From assembly GCF_030403775.1 (NCBI RefSeq), contig NZ_JAQMWQ010000001.1, forward strand, positions 372,001 to 436,000: 64,000 nt of DNA. Direction: 5' to 3'. This document shows, piece after piece, positions 18,821-27,433 of the stretch (the stretch's first letter is position 1; every line of letters begins with the position of its first letter). The position numbers and the translations under genes are program-made. This stretch comes from Paenibacillus sp. BSR1-1 (GTDB taxonomy: Bacteria; Bacillota; Bacilli; Bacillales; Cytobacillaceae). The notes under the pieces are model-generated. The model worked only from the letters and a program-made list of their open reading frames with translations, was not told the DNA's origin and ran no database searches.

Positions 18821-20329
18821 ATGAAAATTCGCAAAAGCAATTTACTTACTTATATAATCGTTGTAATTATACCTGTTTTTCTTTTATGTATATATTTTTA
18901 TAATAATATATTAAAAGAAATTGATAGCAGCAGAAAAAAGGATGCTAGTTGGATTTCCTCTATTTACCAGAAAAACTGGGACCAATTCATTAGCGAAACC
19001 GTGACTAGTTTAAACATATTGTCGCTTTCGGCTGAAGATAGTCTGCTCACACCACAGAAAATGGAACCGCTCCTCAATAAAGTGAACCAAAACGATCCAA
19101 GGTATGGTGGACTCTACTTACTTGATACAACTGGAAAAGTCTTATCAAGTACGGTTCCATTGAGAATTGAAACTGATTTTTCCAAATTACACTTTATCCA
19201 AGAAGTAATCAAAACGAAGGATATTGTTATTTCTGAACATGAGGAAATCCTTAAAAATAACCAGAGAGTCATTGGGCTGGCAACACCAGTTCTTGATGAA
19301 GATCACAATTTAAAGGCCATTCTTGTTGCTGACCTTAGGATTGATTATATGAGGAACTTGATGAAGGTTCTTACTCCGGATACCAAACTTTATGTTGTAA
19401 ATGGGGCCGAAAATCCCCTTCTTGAAATTAATGTGAAGCGAAAAGATATGATAGATGAAACAAACTGGATCACTACACCAATGGATCGTTTGCCTTGGAG
19501 CATAAAAGTGAAAATGGCCGACCGAGATGGAACACAGATTGTCAATGAAATGGGTGAAAATTTATTTTTCATTCTTATCATCACACATATTCTCTTCATA
19601 CTAATCAAATATATCTTGTTACGAATTCATACCGGTAGAGAAAGAAAACAAAATGAGCTTCAGAAGCTTGAATTAGTGGGTACATTGGCTGCTAGTACTG
19701 CACATGAAATCCGGAATCCGCTTACAGGAGTTAAAGGGCTAATACAACTACTAAGCGAAAAATATACGGAACCCGATGACCGCTATTATTTTCATGTGAT
19801 TAATTCTGAGCTCAAACGAATTAATGAAATCGTCAGCGAGTTTTTAATCTTAGGTAAGCCGACGGCACAGCTTACCGATAATGTAAATATAAATGAAATC
19901 CTTCATGAACTGAGTCCATTAATAGTATCTGAAGCAAATTCTCATAATGTAGAGTGTGTATGGCATATTTCAGAGCAGCCGGTGATTGTAAAATGTGTAA
20001 AAGACCAAATTAAACAGGTAATCTTAAATATTACTAAAAATGCCTTAGAATCCTTTGAAAGCACCGGGAAGCTTGAAATTATCCTACACACCTTGGCAGA
20101 TGTTTGCAAAATTGAGATCATTGATAATGGTAAGGGAATTCCGAAGGCTGAATTAGAAAAAATATTTCGTCCGTTTTATACCTCCAAAGAAACGGGGACT
20201 GGTCTTGGCCTCGTTATCTGCAAACGAATCATTAACTCTTTCGGTGGGACAATCGAGATAACCAGCACAGAAAAAATAGGCACTACGGTTGAAATAACAT
20301 TGCCGATAGCAAAAGAAAAACGAGACTAA
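18821..20329 (+). CDS. kinD: Sporulation-type sensor histidine kinase, KinD-like
   Basis: A 502-residue membrane kinase. Transmembrane helices lie near 9-27 and 246-266, bracketing an extracellular Cache-like sensor of about 215 residues. The H-box carries H295 (A-S-T-A-H-E-I-R-N-P), followed by the N-box (N-I-T-K-N-A-L), D-N-G-K-G-I-P and G-T-G-L-G-L ATP-lid motifs. No receiver domain is present. The layout and the mhqR/mtn neighbourhood match B. subtilis KinD, which phosphorylates Spo0F/Spo0A. A Spo0E-like phosphatase lies 6 kb away. Confidence 0.88.
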   Translation: MKIRKSNLLTYIIVVIIPVFLLCIYFYNNILKEIDSSRKKDASWISSIYQKNWDQFISETVTSLNILSLSAEDSLLTPQKMEPLLNKVNQNDPRYGGLYLLDTTGKVLSSTVPLRIETDFSKLHFIQEVIKTKDIVISEHEEILKNNQRVIGLATPVLDEDHNLKAILVADLRIDYMRNLMKVLTPDTKLYVVNGAENPLLEINVKRKDMIDETNWITTPMDRLPWSIKVKMADRDGTQIVNEMGENLFFILIITHILFILIKYILLRIHTGRERKQNELQKLELVGTLAASTAHEIRNPLTGVKGLIQLLSEKYTEPDDRYYFHVINSELKRINEIVSEFLILGKPTAQLTDNVNINEILHELSPLIVSEANSHNVECVWHISEQPVIVKCVKDQIKQVILNITKNALESFESTGKLEIILHTLADVCKIEIIDNGKGIPKAELEKIFRPFYTSKETGTGLGLVICKRIINSFGGTIEITSTEKIGTTVEITLPIAKEKRD

Positions 20330-20346
20330 CCCGTCTCGTTTTTTTG
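20316..20346. terminator. Terminator between kinD and the hemerythrin gene
   Basis: Stem AAACGAGAC / GTCTCGTTT followed by TTTTT, between convergent genes. Confidence 0.85.
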
Positions 20347-20360
20347 TCTTATTTTTCCCA

Positions 20361-20897
20361 TTAGTTAATTTCTTGGATTTTACTGAGTAATTCTAATTTT
20401 TCTTCATCAGAAAGCATTCTCTCGGCCATTGGAAAGAGTACATTTTCTTCTTTCGTAAAATGCTCTGTTAAAATGAAGTATGCGTTTTGTATTAGTTCGG
20501 CCAATGTTTTCATTTCAGAAAATGTTGAAGGCACATTTAACGATTTTTCAAGAAATTCTTTAATATTTGCTTTCGCCTGATCATGCTCATATTCCATTAC
20601 CGCAATTGGACCGGATGTTGTACCAATATAAGCACCCATCATCGGAAAAAGAATCCCTTCTTCCCTTTCTGAATGAGGGTCTAGTGCTGCTTTAAATTCA
20701 TTTACTTTCGTTATTAATTCATTAAAATTCATTTCAAGCTCTATTTCTTGATCAATTTTTTGCGTTAAGGTATATAATCCCTCTAATTGTGCTAATAATG
20801 GGGGATGCTCACCCTTTAATTGTTTAAGTCCTTCACTTAATTCAGCCTGCTCCATTCCTCCGAAAGCACTCATACATCCACTCATCATTTCTTTCAC
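20361..20897 (-). CDS. Hemerythrin HHE domain protein
   Basis: A 178-residue helical protein with histidine/glutamate ligands expected of a di-iron hemerythrin cation-binding domain: G-E-H-P-P-L-L, D-P-H-S-E-R-E-E-G-I-L-F-P-M, Y-E-H-D-Q-A-K and T-E-H-F-T-K-E-E-N-V-L-F-P-M. The repeated E-E-x-x-L-F-P-M signature is typical. Such proteins bind O2 or NO, or help repair iron centres. GGTGAAAG precedes the start. Confidence 0.88.
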   Translation of the reverse strand: MKEMMSGCMSAFGGMEQAELSEGLKQLKGEHPPLLAQLEGLYTLTQKIDQEIELEMNFNELITKVNEFKAALDPHSEREEGILFPMMGAYIGTTSGPIAVMEYEHDQAKANIKEFLEKSLNVPSTFSEMKTLAELIQNAYFILTEHFTKEENVLFPMAERMLSDEEKLELLSKIQEIN

Positions 20898-21111
20898 CTC
20901 TAACTTTTTTATTGCCTTAAGTATAAAAAGAAATAACCCTTTATGTAGTGATTAGGGTCACATTTAAAAATTTAATCATGTTGGTCCGTCATTTATTTGT
21001 CAATTTTATGAAAACGCTTTATATTTTTTAAAAATTTTAACATTTATCACTCAAAAAACGTTAATAGTTTCATATAATATAGTTAAGACAGATAAAGGAG
21101 GGCAAAATCCC

Positions 21112-21459
21112 ATGAAAACGCCAAATTATCACGATTTTTACGAAAAGGCATTAATCCCGATTGGTTTGAATGACCTTAACTTCCTAAAGGATACGGAAGC
21201 ACACTGCCCTGTTTCTCCACCAACTCACTGGCTTATTGCCGTAGAAGGAGTGCATCTGGCACAGCCAAAGATATATTATCATTGGAAAGTGAGTGTTTAT
21301 CCTGCTGACTGCGAAGGGGATTTCAATTGGAAAACGCCTTATTATTGTTCTGCAAACATGGAGTCCATCGACACTGCGATAGCTTTTGCCAGCTCACTAG
21401 TAAGTTCGGGCAAGAGAGATGAACTTACCTCCTCCACGAAACTAGAGAAAATCAGCTAA
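21112..21459 (+). CDS. Hypothetical protein (115 aa)
   Basis: I do not recognise it. It is soluble, rich in aromatic residues (W-K-V-S-V-Y-P-A-D-C and N-W-K-T-P-Y-Y-C) and has three or four cysteines, none in an obvious metal motif. GGAGGG precedes the ATG by 9 nt. It faces the hemerythrin gene divergently and the fix operon convergently. Confidence 0.6.
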   Translation: MKTPNYHDFYEKALIPIGLNDLNFLKDTEAHCPVSPPTHWLIAVEGVHLAQPKIYYHWKVSVYPADCEGDFNWKTPYYCSANMESIDTAIAFASSLVSSGKRDELTSSTKLEKIS

Positions 21460-21550
21460 TCCTCATGAAAATTTTTCTTCAGCTTCACCTTCTTTTTATC
21501 CCTACTTGTGAAATAACATACATATAGTGTTTTTCTAAAATCTTTTTAAA

Positions 21551-21592
21551 ATAAAAAGTGCTGTATGCAATCATTGCAAACAGCACTTTTTT
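21551..21592. terminator. Terminator of the fixABCX operon
   Basis: Stem AAAGTGCTGT / ACAGCACTTT with T-rich flanks on both sides, just after the fixX stop. Confidence 0.8.
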
Positions 21593-21593
21593 A

Positions 21594-21878
21594 TTAGGCT
21601 AAACGGAAGACTATACCATGTCCGCCCTTAGGATATTCCCATTTTATGTTTTGGTATGGACAGCCGATACGGCAGCTTCCGCACTCATGGCAGCCTTCAT
21701 AGCCCACCTGCATCCTGGTCCCTTCCCATTTATATACTTCTGCCGGGCAAAAGACGGTACAAAGTTTATCCGGACATTTCGTCATGCAAATATCATGATC
21801 AAGTACGGTCAAATGAGATTTCGTGTCACACTTAAAACGGAGAAGATACTGTTTTTCTTCGATATTTTTAGTTGACAT
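21594..21878 (-). CDS. fixX: Ferredoxin-like protein FixX
   Basis: A 94-residue iron-sulfur protein with clusters C-X3-C-X4-C-X3-C-P (residues about 32-46) and C-X2-C-X2-C-X3-C-P (about 69-80). This is the FixX pattern, which passes electrons from FixC. The start ATG overlaps the fixC stop (TAATG) and follows GGCGGTGA; an upstream in-frame ATG lacks a ribosome site. It is last in the fixABCX order. Confidence 0.92.
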   Translation of the reverse strand: MSTKNIEEKQYLLRFKCDTKSHLTVLDHDICMTKCPDKLCTVFCPAEVYKWEGTRMQVGYEGCHECGSCRIGCPYQNIKWEYPKGGHGIVFRLA

Positions 21879-23173
21879 TATTTCACCGCCTTCCATGCTC
21901 GATAAATATCTTGAATTACCCGAAGCGTTCCTCTTTCTGATGTCACACTCTTCATGATTTGTTTCTGTTTATCGCGTTTTGGTGTTCCATCTACGGTAAA
22001 GAATTTGCTCATTGCTTTGTTCATCATTGGTACATACTCTTTGAAGTATTGCGGATATTTTTCAAATGTGTGGGCAGCGTCTTTGTATTTCTCTAAATCT
22101 TTAATGATAAAGCTATCATAAAGTTTCTCACGATAGAGATTTAAGCTGGCTTCAGAATAGTCTCCTCGATGTTTAGCTTCGATAATGGATTCAGCTGCTA
22201 GTAATCCTGAATGCATCGCCATGTTCGAACCTTCACGATGGATGGCATTAACAAGCTGTGCTGCATCACCTATAACAATAACACCATTACCTGCCACCTT
22301 TGGTACAGAACGATAACCACCTTCAGGAATAAGATGTGCAAGATATTCTGCTGATTCTCCGCCGCTAATCAACGGTTTCACCATTGGGTGGTTTTTTAGG
22401 TAATCAAGCAGCTCATATGGTTTCATTTTCGCATTAATCATACTTGAGAGGGTCGTACCTACTCCAATATTTAAGCTCTCCTTATTGGTATATAGGAATG
22501 CTGTTCCTAGGTTCCCCTTAGTGGAGTCACCAAATATTTCAATCGTACAGCCTTGATTATCTTCTAAATTAAAACGGTCATTAATTTTTTCTTTTGGCAG
22601 ATTAATAACTTCCATGACTGTTAATGCTACTTCATCAGGACGGAACTCTTTATGGAAACCCAATTGTTTGGATAACAGCGAGTTTACACCATCCGCAAGC
22701 ACAACGACATCTGCGTAGACCTCTCCATTCGGACGGTCGGTGCGAACTCCGATTACTTTCCCATTTTCAACAATACATTCGGTTACAACGGTTTCGTTGA
22801 TAAGCAGTGCACCTGCTTCTACAGCCTTTCCAGCAAACCATTGGTCAAATTGGGCCCGAAGTACGGTAAAGTTGTTATATGGCTCTACTGCCCATTCAAG
22901 ACCTTTATAGCCGAAGGAAACAACAGATTCCTTATCCATCATCCAAAAGCGCTGTTCAATTACAGGCCTTTCAAGCGGTGCTTCCTTCCAAAATTCAGGG
23001 ATGAGCTCTTCCATTTGCTTACGATATAATACTCCGCCCATGACGTTTTTAGCTCCTGGGTATTCCCCTCTTTCAATAAGCAAAACATTTAAGCCACTTT
23101 TTGCACAAGTATAGGCGCAAGAAGTACCCGCTGGGCCTGCTCCGACAACGATAACATCAAATTTTTCAGACAT
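21878..23173 (-). CDS. fixC: FAD-dependent oxidoreductase FixC (ETF-quinone oxidoreductase family)
   Basis: A 431-residue flavoprotein of the ETF-QO/FixC family. It has an N-terminal FAD motif V-G-A-G-P-A-G-T (about 10-17), a central G-D-A-A-Q-L-V-N and a C-terminal membrane-contact region. It takes electrons from the FixAB flavoprotein toward quinone and, with FixX, toward ferredoxin or flavodoxin. It overlaps fixB by 8 nt and fixX by 1 nt. Confidence 0.93.
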   Translation of the reverse strand: MSEKFDVIVVGAGPAGTSCAYTCAKSGLNVLLIERGEYPGAKNVMGGVLYRKQMEELIPEFWKEAPLERPVIEQRFWMMDKESVVSFGYKGLEWAVEPYNNFTVLRAQFDQWFAGKAVEAGALLINETVVTECIVENGKVIGVRTDRPNGEVYADVVVLADGVNSLLSKQLGFHKEFRPDEVALTVMEVINLPKEKINDRFNLEDNQGCTIEIFGDSTKGNLGTAFLYTNKESLNIGVGTTLSSMINAKMKPYELLDYLKNHPMVKPLISGGESAEYLAHLIPEGGYRSVPKVAGNGVIVIGDAAQLVNAIHREGSNMAMHSGLLAAESIIEAKHRGDYSEASLNLYREKLYDSFIIKDLEKYKDAAHTFEKYPQYFKEYVPMMNKAMSKFFTVDGTPKRDKQKQIMKSVTSERGTLRVIQDIYRAWKAVK

Positions 23174-24197
23174 AGATCATTTCACCGCCTTTTTCCGCTT
23201 TAAGCTTCTTAAATTGTGCGATTAGTTTAGGGACAATTTCCATTGCGTCCCCAACAATTCCATAGGTTGAGACATCAAATATCGGTGCATTCGGATCCTT
23301 ATTGATAGCAATGATAAACTCAGAATTTTTCATACCAACCACATGTTGTATGGCCCCTGATATTCCGATTGCAAAATAAATTTTCGGTGTAACCGTTTCT
23401 CCTGTTTGACCAACCTGCTGTTCGTGCCTTAGCCATCCGGCTTCAACCACGTCACGTGTACCGCCAACACTTGCACCTATCGTGTCAGCTAATTCATATA
23501 TGAGCTGGAAATTTTGCAAATCCCCCATTCCTTTTCCCCCGCAGACGATAACATGTGCATCTGCTAAATTGGCTTTTTTTGTTACATCATTCACAATTTG
23601 AAGGACTTTTGTCCTAATGTCTTCTTCTTCGACGGAAATTTTCTCTTCGATAATTTTACCAAGTCTGCTTGCGTCTGGCTCTAATGCCTTCATGACCTTA
23701 GGCCTCACTGTCGCCATTTGTGGGCGATGCTTTTTACAAAGAATGGTTGCCATAATATTACCGCCAAACGCTGGCCGGCTTGCTTCTAGTAATCTGCTAT
23801 CAATATCCACATCCAGCATGGTAGTATCTGCGGTTAAACCAGTACTCAAGTCAGTTGCTACCGCGCTTGCTAAGTCTTTACCGTTTGGTGTCGCGCCATA
23901 AAGAATGATTTCAGGCTTATATTGTTTCGCTAAGTGCATAACACCTTTCATAAATGACTCTGTTCGGTAATGTTTTAAGACTGGAAGGTCAATAAGATAA
24001 ACCATGTCTGCGCCGTAAGCTATAACCTCCTTCGCTAAAGGCTTAACTTCATGGCCAAGCAAGAATCCCGCCAATGGAACTTGCAATTTATCAGCAAGCT
24101 TTCGCCCAGCACCAAGCAGTTCAAGTGATACACCTTCAATTTTTTCGTCATTTTGTTCAATAAATACCCAGACACCACGATAATCGTCCAGATTCAT
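23166..24197 (-). CDS. fixB: Electron transfer flavoprotein alpha subunit FixB
   Basis: A 343-residue ETF alpha subunit. The N-terminal part is the ETF domain. The C-terminal FAD-binding part has G-G-T-R-D-V-V-E-A-G-W, Q-V-G-Q-T-G-E-T-V and F-A-I-G-I-S-G-A-I-Q-H. The ATG at 24197 (M-N-L-D-D-Y) is chosen because AGGGAGTGG precedes it; an upstream TTG would overlap that site. Together with FixA it forms the flavoprotein that, in bifurcating systems, splits NADH electrons. Confidence 0.92.
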   Translation of the reverse strand: MNLDDYRGVWVFIEQNDEKIEGVSLELLGAGRKLADKLQVPLAGFLLGHEVKPLAKEVIAYGADMVYLIDLPVLKHYRTESFMKGVMHLAKQYKPEIILYGATPNGKDLASAVATDLSTGLTADTTMLDVDIDSRLLEASRPAFGGNIMATILCKKHRPQMATVRPKVMKALEPDASRLGKIIEEKISVEEEDIRTKVLQIVNDVTKKANLADAHVIVCGGKGMGDLQNFQLIYELADTIGASVGGTRDVVEAGWLRHEQQVGQTGETVTPKIYFAIGISGAIQHVVGMKNSEFIIAINKDPNAPIFDVSTYGIVGDAMEIVPKLIAQFKKLKAEKGGEMIYV

Positions 24198-24234
24198 GTA
24201 AACCACTCCCTGCGGCAAAAAGATTTAGTTCTTG

Positions 24235-25059
24235 TTATTTAGATGGTTGTAATGTAAACAGGTCTTTTTTCTCCATCAATACTTCCATGATCTGGCTAAC
24301 TTGTTCATCAGCTGAACCTTCAAGTTTTTTTCCACCTTCAGGTCGTGGGGGTGTAAACATTTTTCCAACGATTGTTGGAGAACCCTTCAATCCCAGCTGT
24401 GCCCGGTCAACATTTTCTAGGTCACTAACTGCCCAAATAATTGGCTCATACCTAGCTGCTTCAATCATGTTAGGCATTGGCGAATATTCGATTTCATTAA
24501 TTTCCTTTTCAACAGTTAACAGGCAAGGAAGCTCCGACTGAATTAATTCGTAACCGTTTGTCAGTTTCCGTTTTAACAAAACAGTTTTTTCCTTCTGATT
24601 GACCTCTGTAACTTCAATTACATTTGTTACAGGCGGGATATCCATTCTTCTGGCAATCCCAGGCCCAACTTGTCCTGTATCACCATCGATAGCATGTTTA
24701 CCACAAATAATCATATCTACAGGGTGATCTTTGTTGATTCTTTCTAATGCTTTTGATAAGGCGTAACTGGTCGCTAGCGTATCTGCTCCTGCAAAGGCAC
24801 GGTCAGTAATTAAATACCCTCTATCTGCACCTATTTCAATGCTCTTTTTTATCACTGCAGTTGCTTGAGGCGGCCCCATTGACAACACTGAAATCGAACC
24901 ACCTGTTAATTCCTTAATTTTCACAGCTTCTTGAACCGCATGTGCATCGTATGGGTTTAAGATTGCCGGGGCACTGCGCCGGTCGAGTGTGTTTGTTTTT
25001 GGATTAATTTTAATGATTTTTGTATCGGGTACTTGTTTGACACATACGACAATGTGCAT
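24235..25059 (-). CDS. fixA: Electron transfer flavoprotein beta subunit FixA
   Basis: A 274-residue ETF beta subunit (M-H-I-V-V-C-V-K-Q-V-P-D start; N-P-Y-D-A-H-A-V-Q-E-A and I-D-G-D-T-G-Q-V-G-P nucleotide-binding stretch). The gene heads the fixABCX operon. The GGAGG site at about 25071 and the family alignment favour the ATG at 25059 over one 21 nt upstream. A cre-like site lies upstream. Bacterial fixABCX is known from nitrogen fixation, but also occurs in organisms without nitrogenase. Confidence 0.92.
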   Translation of the reverse strand: MHIVVCVKQVPDTKIIKINPKTNTLDRRSAPAILNPYDAHAVQEAVKIKELTGGSISVLSMGPPQATAVIKKSIEIGADRGYLITDRAFAGADTLATSYALSKALERINKDHPVDMIICGKHAIDGDTGQVGPGIARRMDIPPVTNVIEVTEVNQKEKTVLLKRKLTNGYELIQSELPCLLTVEKEINEIEYSPMPNMIEAARYEPIIWAVSDLENVDRAQLGLKGSPTIVGKMFTPPRPEGGKKLEGSADEQVSQIMEVLMEKKDLFTLQPSK

Positions 25060-25437
25060 GTAGGACTTTCCCTCCTCCATATAGTCTAAGAATGTTGAAA
25101 GCGTTTGCCTTCTTTGGTTATTAAAAATGCTTTTATTAACGATATATGTATCGAAATATAAGCATATTACCCAAGTTTGATAGTTTTCTTTTTTTTCTGT
25201 AATTGTTTAAACTAAATTTTAAAGTCATTTGGACAGTTTTCTAAGGTGTCATAACAAAAGCAAATTGAAGAATTATAGATGCAGCAATCTATGTAGCGAG
25301 TCATGATGTAAGTGTTTATTACAGTACTAATTTAACTATAAGAAATATTGAGATATAAACAATGATAAAAATCACAGTAGCTGTCTATTATTGTAGAAAT
25401 AAATGTATTCTGTTTAATGGAATTTTGTTAGGTGGAT
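25060..25437. other. Intergenic region between fixA and the ZIP pseudogene
   Basis: A divergent promoter region of about 380 bases. Apart from the cre-like site near 25100, it is AT-rich with no clear gene, RNA or repeat that I could identify. Confidence 0.6.
25096..25109 (-). promoter_or_regulatory. cre-like site upstream of fixA
   Basis: TGAAAGCGTTTGCC on the plus strand has the core AAAGCGTTT and two mismatches to the CcpA consensus. It lies about 40 nt upstream of fixA. Confidence 0.4.
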
Positions 25438-25440
25438 TTT

Positions 25441-26171
25441 ATGTTTGAAGTTATTTTTGGCAGAGTTCTTTCAGCCTTATCTACCGGGGCAGGGGCCTTG
25501 GTGATTCTATTTATTCACCATTCCATTACACATCGCTGGAAGGATGTTTTACTAGCTTTTAGTGCGGGAATTATGATGGCAGCCTCAACTATTGGACTTA
25601 TACCCGAGGCATTAAAATATGGCGGCTATTTTGAGCTTTTTATTGGAGTTTGCTTGGGGGTTGCGGCTTTAACCATATTGGAGAAGAATATTCCACATAT
25701 TGATCTGGAGCATAATCAAAAAGGAATTCAATTTGATGAAAAGGCTCTTTTAATCATTTCGGCGATAACACTTCATAATATACCTGAAGGTTTATAAGTT
25801 GGCGTAAGCTACGCCTCTCAGGAAAGAGATTAGGAAATTTGATTGCATTGGCAATTGGGGCCCAAAATGCGCCCGAAGGCCTCCTTGTCGCATTTTTTTT
25901 AATCAATCAGCGAATTAGTAAACTGAAGGCCTTCATTATAGCAACCTTAACAGGTGTATTTGAAATTGTTACTTCTCTATTAGGATATTTATTGACTTCT
26001 GTTGTTAAGGGGCTTGTCCCATATGGTTTATCATTTGCCGCAGGAGCTATGCTTTTTATTATTTATAAAGAATTAATACCAGAAAGCCATGGAGATGGAA
26101 ATGAGCGGGTTTCAACTTATGCTTTTATCATGGGGCTGCTTCTCATGGTATTCATTATTGATATTTTTTAA
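25441..26171 (+). pseudogene. ZIP family metal transporter, nonsense plus frameshift
   Basis: A ZIP-type divalent metal transporter interrupted in its most conserved helix. The motif H-N-I-P-E-G-L is followed by TAA at 25795-25797, where S-V-G-V-S-Y-A-S-Q continues in frame. A -1 frameshift near 25830 (GATTAGGA for GATTTAGGA) then follows. The second half contains G-A-Q-N-A-P-E-G. Repairing both gives 243 residues, the usual length. AGGTGG precedes the ATG. Translation would stop after about 118 residues. Confidence 0.85.
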
Positions 26172-26183
26172 AATAAAGATTCT

Positions 26184-26423
26184 TTATACTAGCACTCTTG
26201 GCCAAATCATGATCATTTGTTGAAAGGCAAATTTAACCTCTTCATTTGGCCGTGGAGCTTTTCCCATGAATTTTTGGTACTCATTGATCAATTCATCAAG
26301 TTCCTGGCTGTATTTTATTGTTTCTTCACTAGTAAATCCCTGTGTATTGGCACTATTTATCATTAATTCCCTTTTTGCTTTGATCTCCTCAATCATTTCA
26401 GATTGATTATTATACTTGTACAA
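26184..26423 (-). CDS. Spo0E family aspartyl-phosphate phosphatase
   Basis: A 79-residue helical-hairpin protein with the Spo0E signature S-Q-E-L-D-E-L-I-N-E-Y-Q (about residues 39-50) following an M-I-E-E-I-K-A-K-R-E-L-M helix. Such proteins dephosphorylate Spo0A-P and delay sporulation. Two Spo0A-box-like heptamers lie 133-171 nt upstream. It may oppose the KinD-like kinase encoded 6 kb away. Confidence 0.85.
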   Translation of the reverse strand: MYKYNNQSEMIEEIKAKRELMINSANTQGFTSEETIKYSQELDELINEYQKFMGKAPRPNEEVKFAFQQMIMIWPRVLV

Positions 26424-26555
26424 TGTTATCCCCCTGCCTCTTACATTCTTACTGTAAACTGCTAAAAAAGTAGATTACTTGAGAATTATGACAAGAATTT
26501 TCATAAATGTAAATACATTCGCAAAAGTAGACAAAACATTCTATATATCTTGCTA

Positions 26556-26594
26556 TTCGACATATTTCTTGTTTGATTTCTCTTTTTTTCGACA
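26556..26594 (-). promoter_or_regulatory. Two Spo0A boxes upstream of the Spo0E-like gene
   Basis: TGTCGAA on the minus strand occurs at 26556-26562 and 26588-26594, exact matches to the 0A-box core, 32 nt apart (three helical turns). Feedback of Spo0A-P on its phosphatase is inferred. Confidence 0.55.
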
Positions 26595-26746
26595 TTTTAT
26601 CTTTATAAATGGCCGGTTCGATAATTCAGTTTATTCCAAAAAGTCAAGGTAACTTTTATCAAATTTTTTAACATTTCCTATTTGTTTAATATTGAAAGGG
26701 TTTTCATTATTTTATTAAGATATTTTTTAGTACAAAATTCCTATTT

Positions 26747-26838
26747 TATTTCAAGGCTCTGTTAAACTTTGTTGTTGATTTGCGCTCCAATCAACAGGGT
26801 TAAAAATCAACAATGGCCTTTAACATAGCCTATTTCAA
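26747..26838. mobile_element. 76-nt MITE-like element with 8-bp target duplication
   Basis: The element 26755-26830 starts GGCTCTGTTAAA and ends TTTAACATAGCC (one mismatch as inverted repeats). It holds an inner dyad of GTTGATTT / AATCAAC. It is flanked on both sides by the identical octamer TATTTCAA (26747-26754 and 26831-26838). No coding capacity. GG-ends plus 8-bp duplications are the habit of ISL3-family elements, so it is probably a non-autonomous derivative (family inferred). Confidence 0.8.
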
Positions 26839-26872
26839 AAAAAAACTGGCTTTTCGCTGCAGCCAGTTTTTT
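26836..26872 (-). terminator. Terminator of the mtnWXBD operon
   Basis: Stem AAAACTGGCT / AGCCAGTTTT followed on the minus strand by TTTTTGAAATA. The MITE is inserted directly behind it. Confidence 0.8.
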
Positions 26873-26876
26873 ATTA

Positions 26877-27410
26877 TTATTGATTTACTTCTAAATTTTC
26901 ATAAATCGGCACCCAGCCTTCAGTTGTCACAAAGATACGCACCGCGACAACTTTACGGTCTGCCTCTAAAGTAAAATAATGTCTTGTATTTTCGGGAACT
27001 GAAATCAAGTCTCCTGGATTCAAATGGACCTCAAAAAATTCACCATCTTTTCCTTGGATGACAAACACACCATGTCCGCTAACAATGAAACGAACCTCAT
27101 CATCTGTATGATGATGCTCGTTCTTAAAGTTTGTCAGCAATACATCCAGATTAGGTGTATGTTCTGATAAGGAGATGACATCCTGTGCTTTATAGCCTCT
27201 TCGCTTGGAAATGTCAGCAATTTCTCCTGCAAAGGTATTTAATATTTCTTCTTTTTCTTCATCACTTAATAAATACTTTTCTACTAGTGATGCAGGAAGT
27301 TTGCTAATATCCCAATTTTCATAAATTACTTCCTGCGACGCAAGAAAGCTGGAAACCCCCTCATGTTCCCGAAGTTGATCCTGTTTGTTTTGAAAAGTAA
27401 TATACGCCAT
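26877..27410 (-). CDS. mtnD: Acireductone dioxygenase
   Basis: A 177-residue cupin enzyme, the last step of the methionine salvage pathway. It oxidises acireductone to formate and 2-oxo-4-methylthiobutyrate with Fe2+ (or off-pathway with Ni2+). The metal ligands lie in H-H-H-T-D-D-E-V-R-F (about residues 98-107), with the third histidine in the R-H-Y-F-T-L-E strand. It is last in mtnWXBD, with its own terminator. Confidence 0.95.
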   Translation of the reverse strand: MAYITFQNKQDQLREHEGVSSFLASQEVIYENWDISKLPASLVEKYLLSDEEKEEILNTFAGEIADISKRRGYKAQDVISLSEHTPNLDVLLTNFKNEHHHTDDEVRFIVSGHGVFVIQGKDGEFFEVHLNPGDLISVPENTRHYFTLEADRKVVAVRIFVTTEGWVPIYENLEVNQ

Positions 27411-27433
27411 TTTTCATCTCTCCCTTTAGAGTA

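Larger units (their letters stand above)
26424..26876. other. AT-rich intergenic region with MITE and 0A boxes
   Basis: A stretch of about 450 bases with no gene. It contains the spo0E-like upstream region with two TGTCGAA motifs, a 76-nt MITE-like insertion (26755-26830) and the mtnD terminator. Confidence 0.7.
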
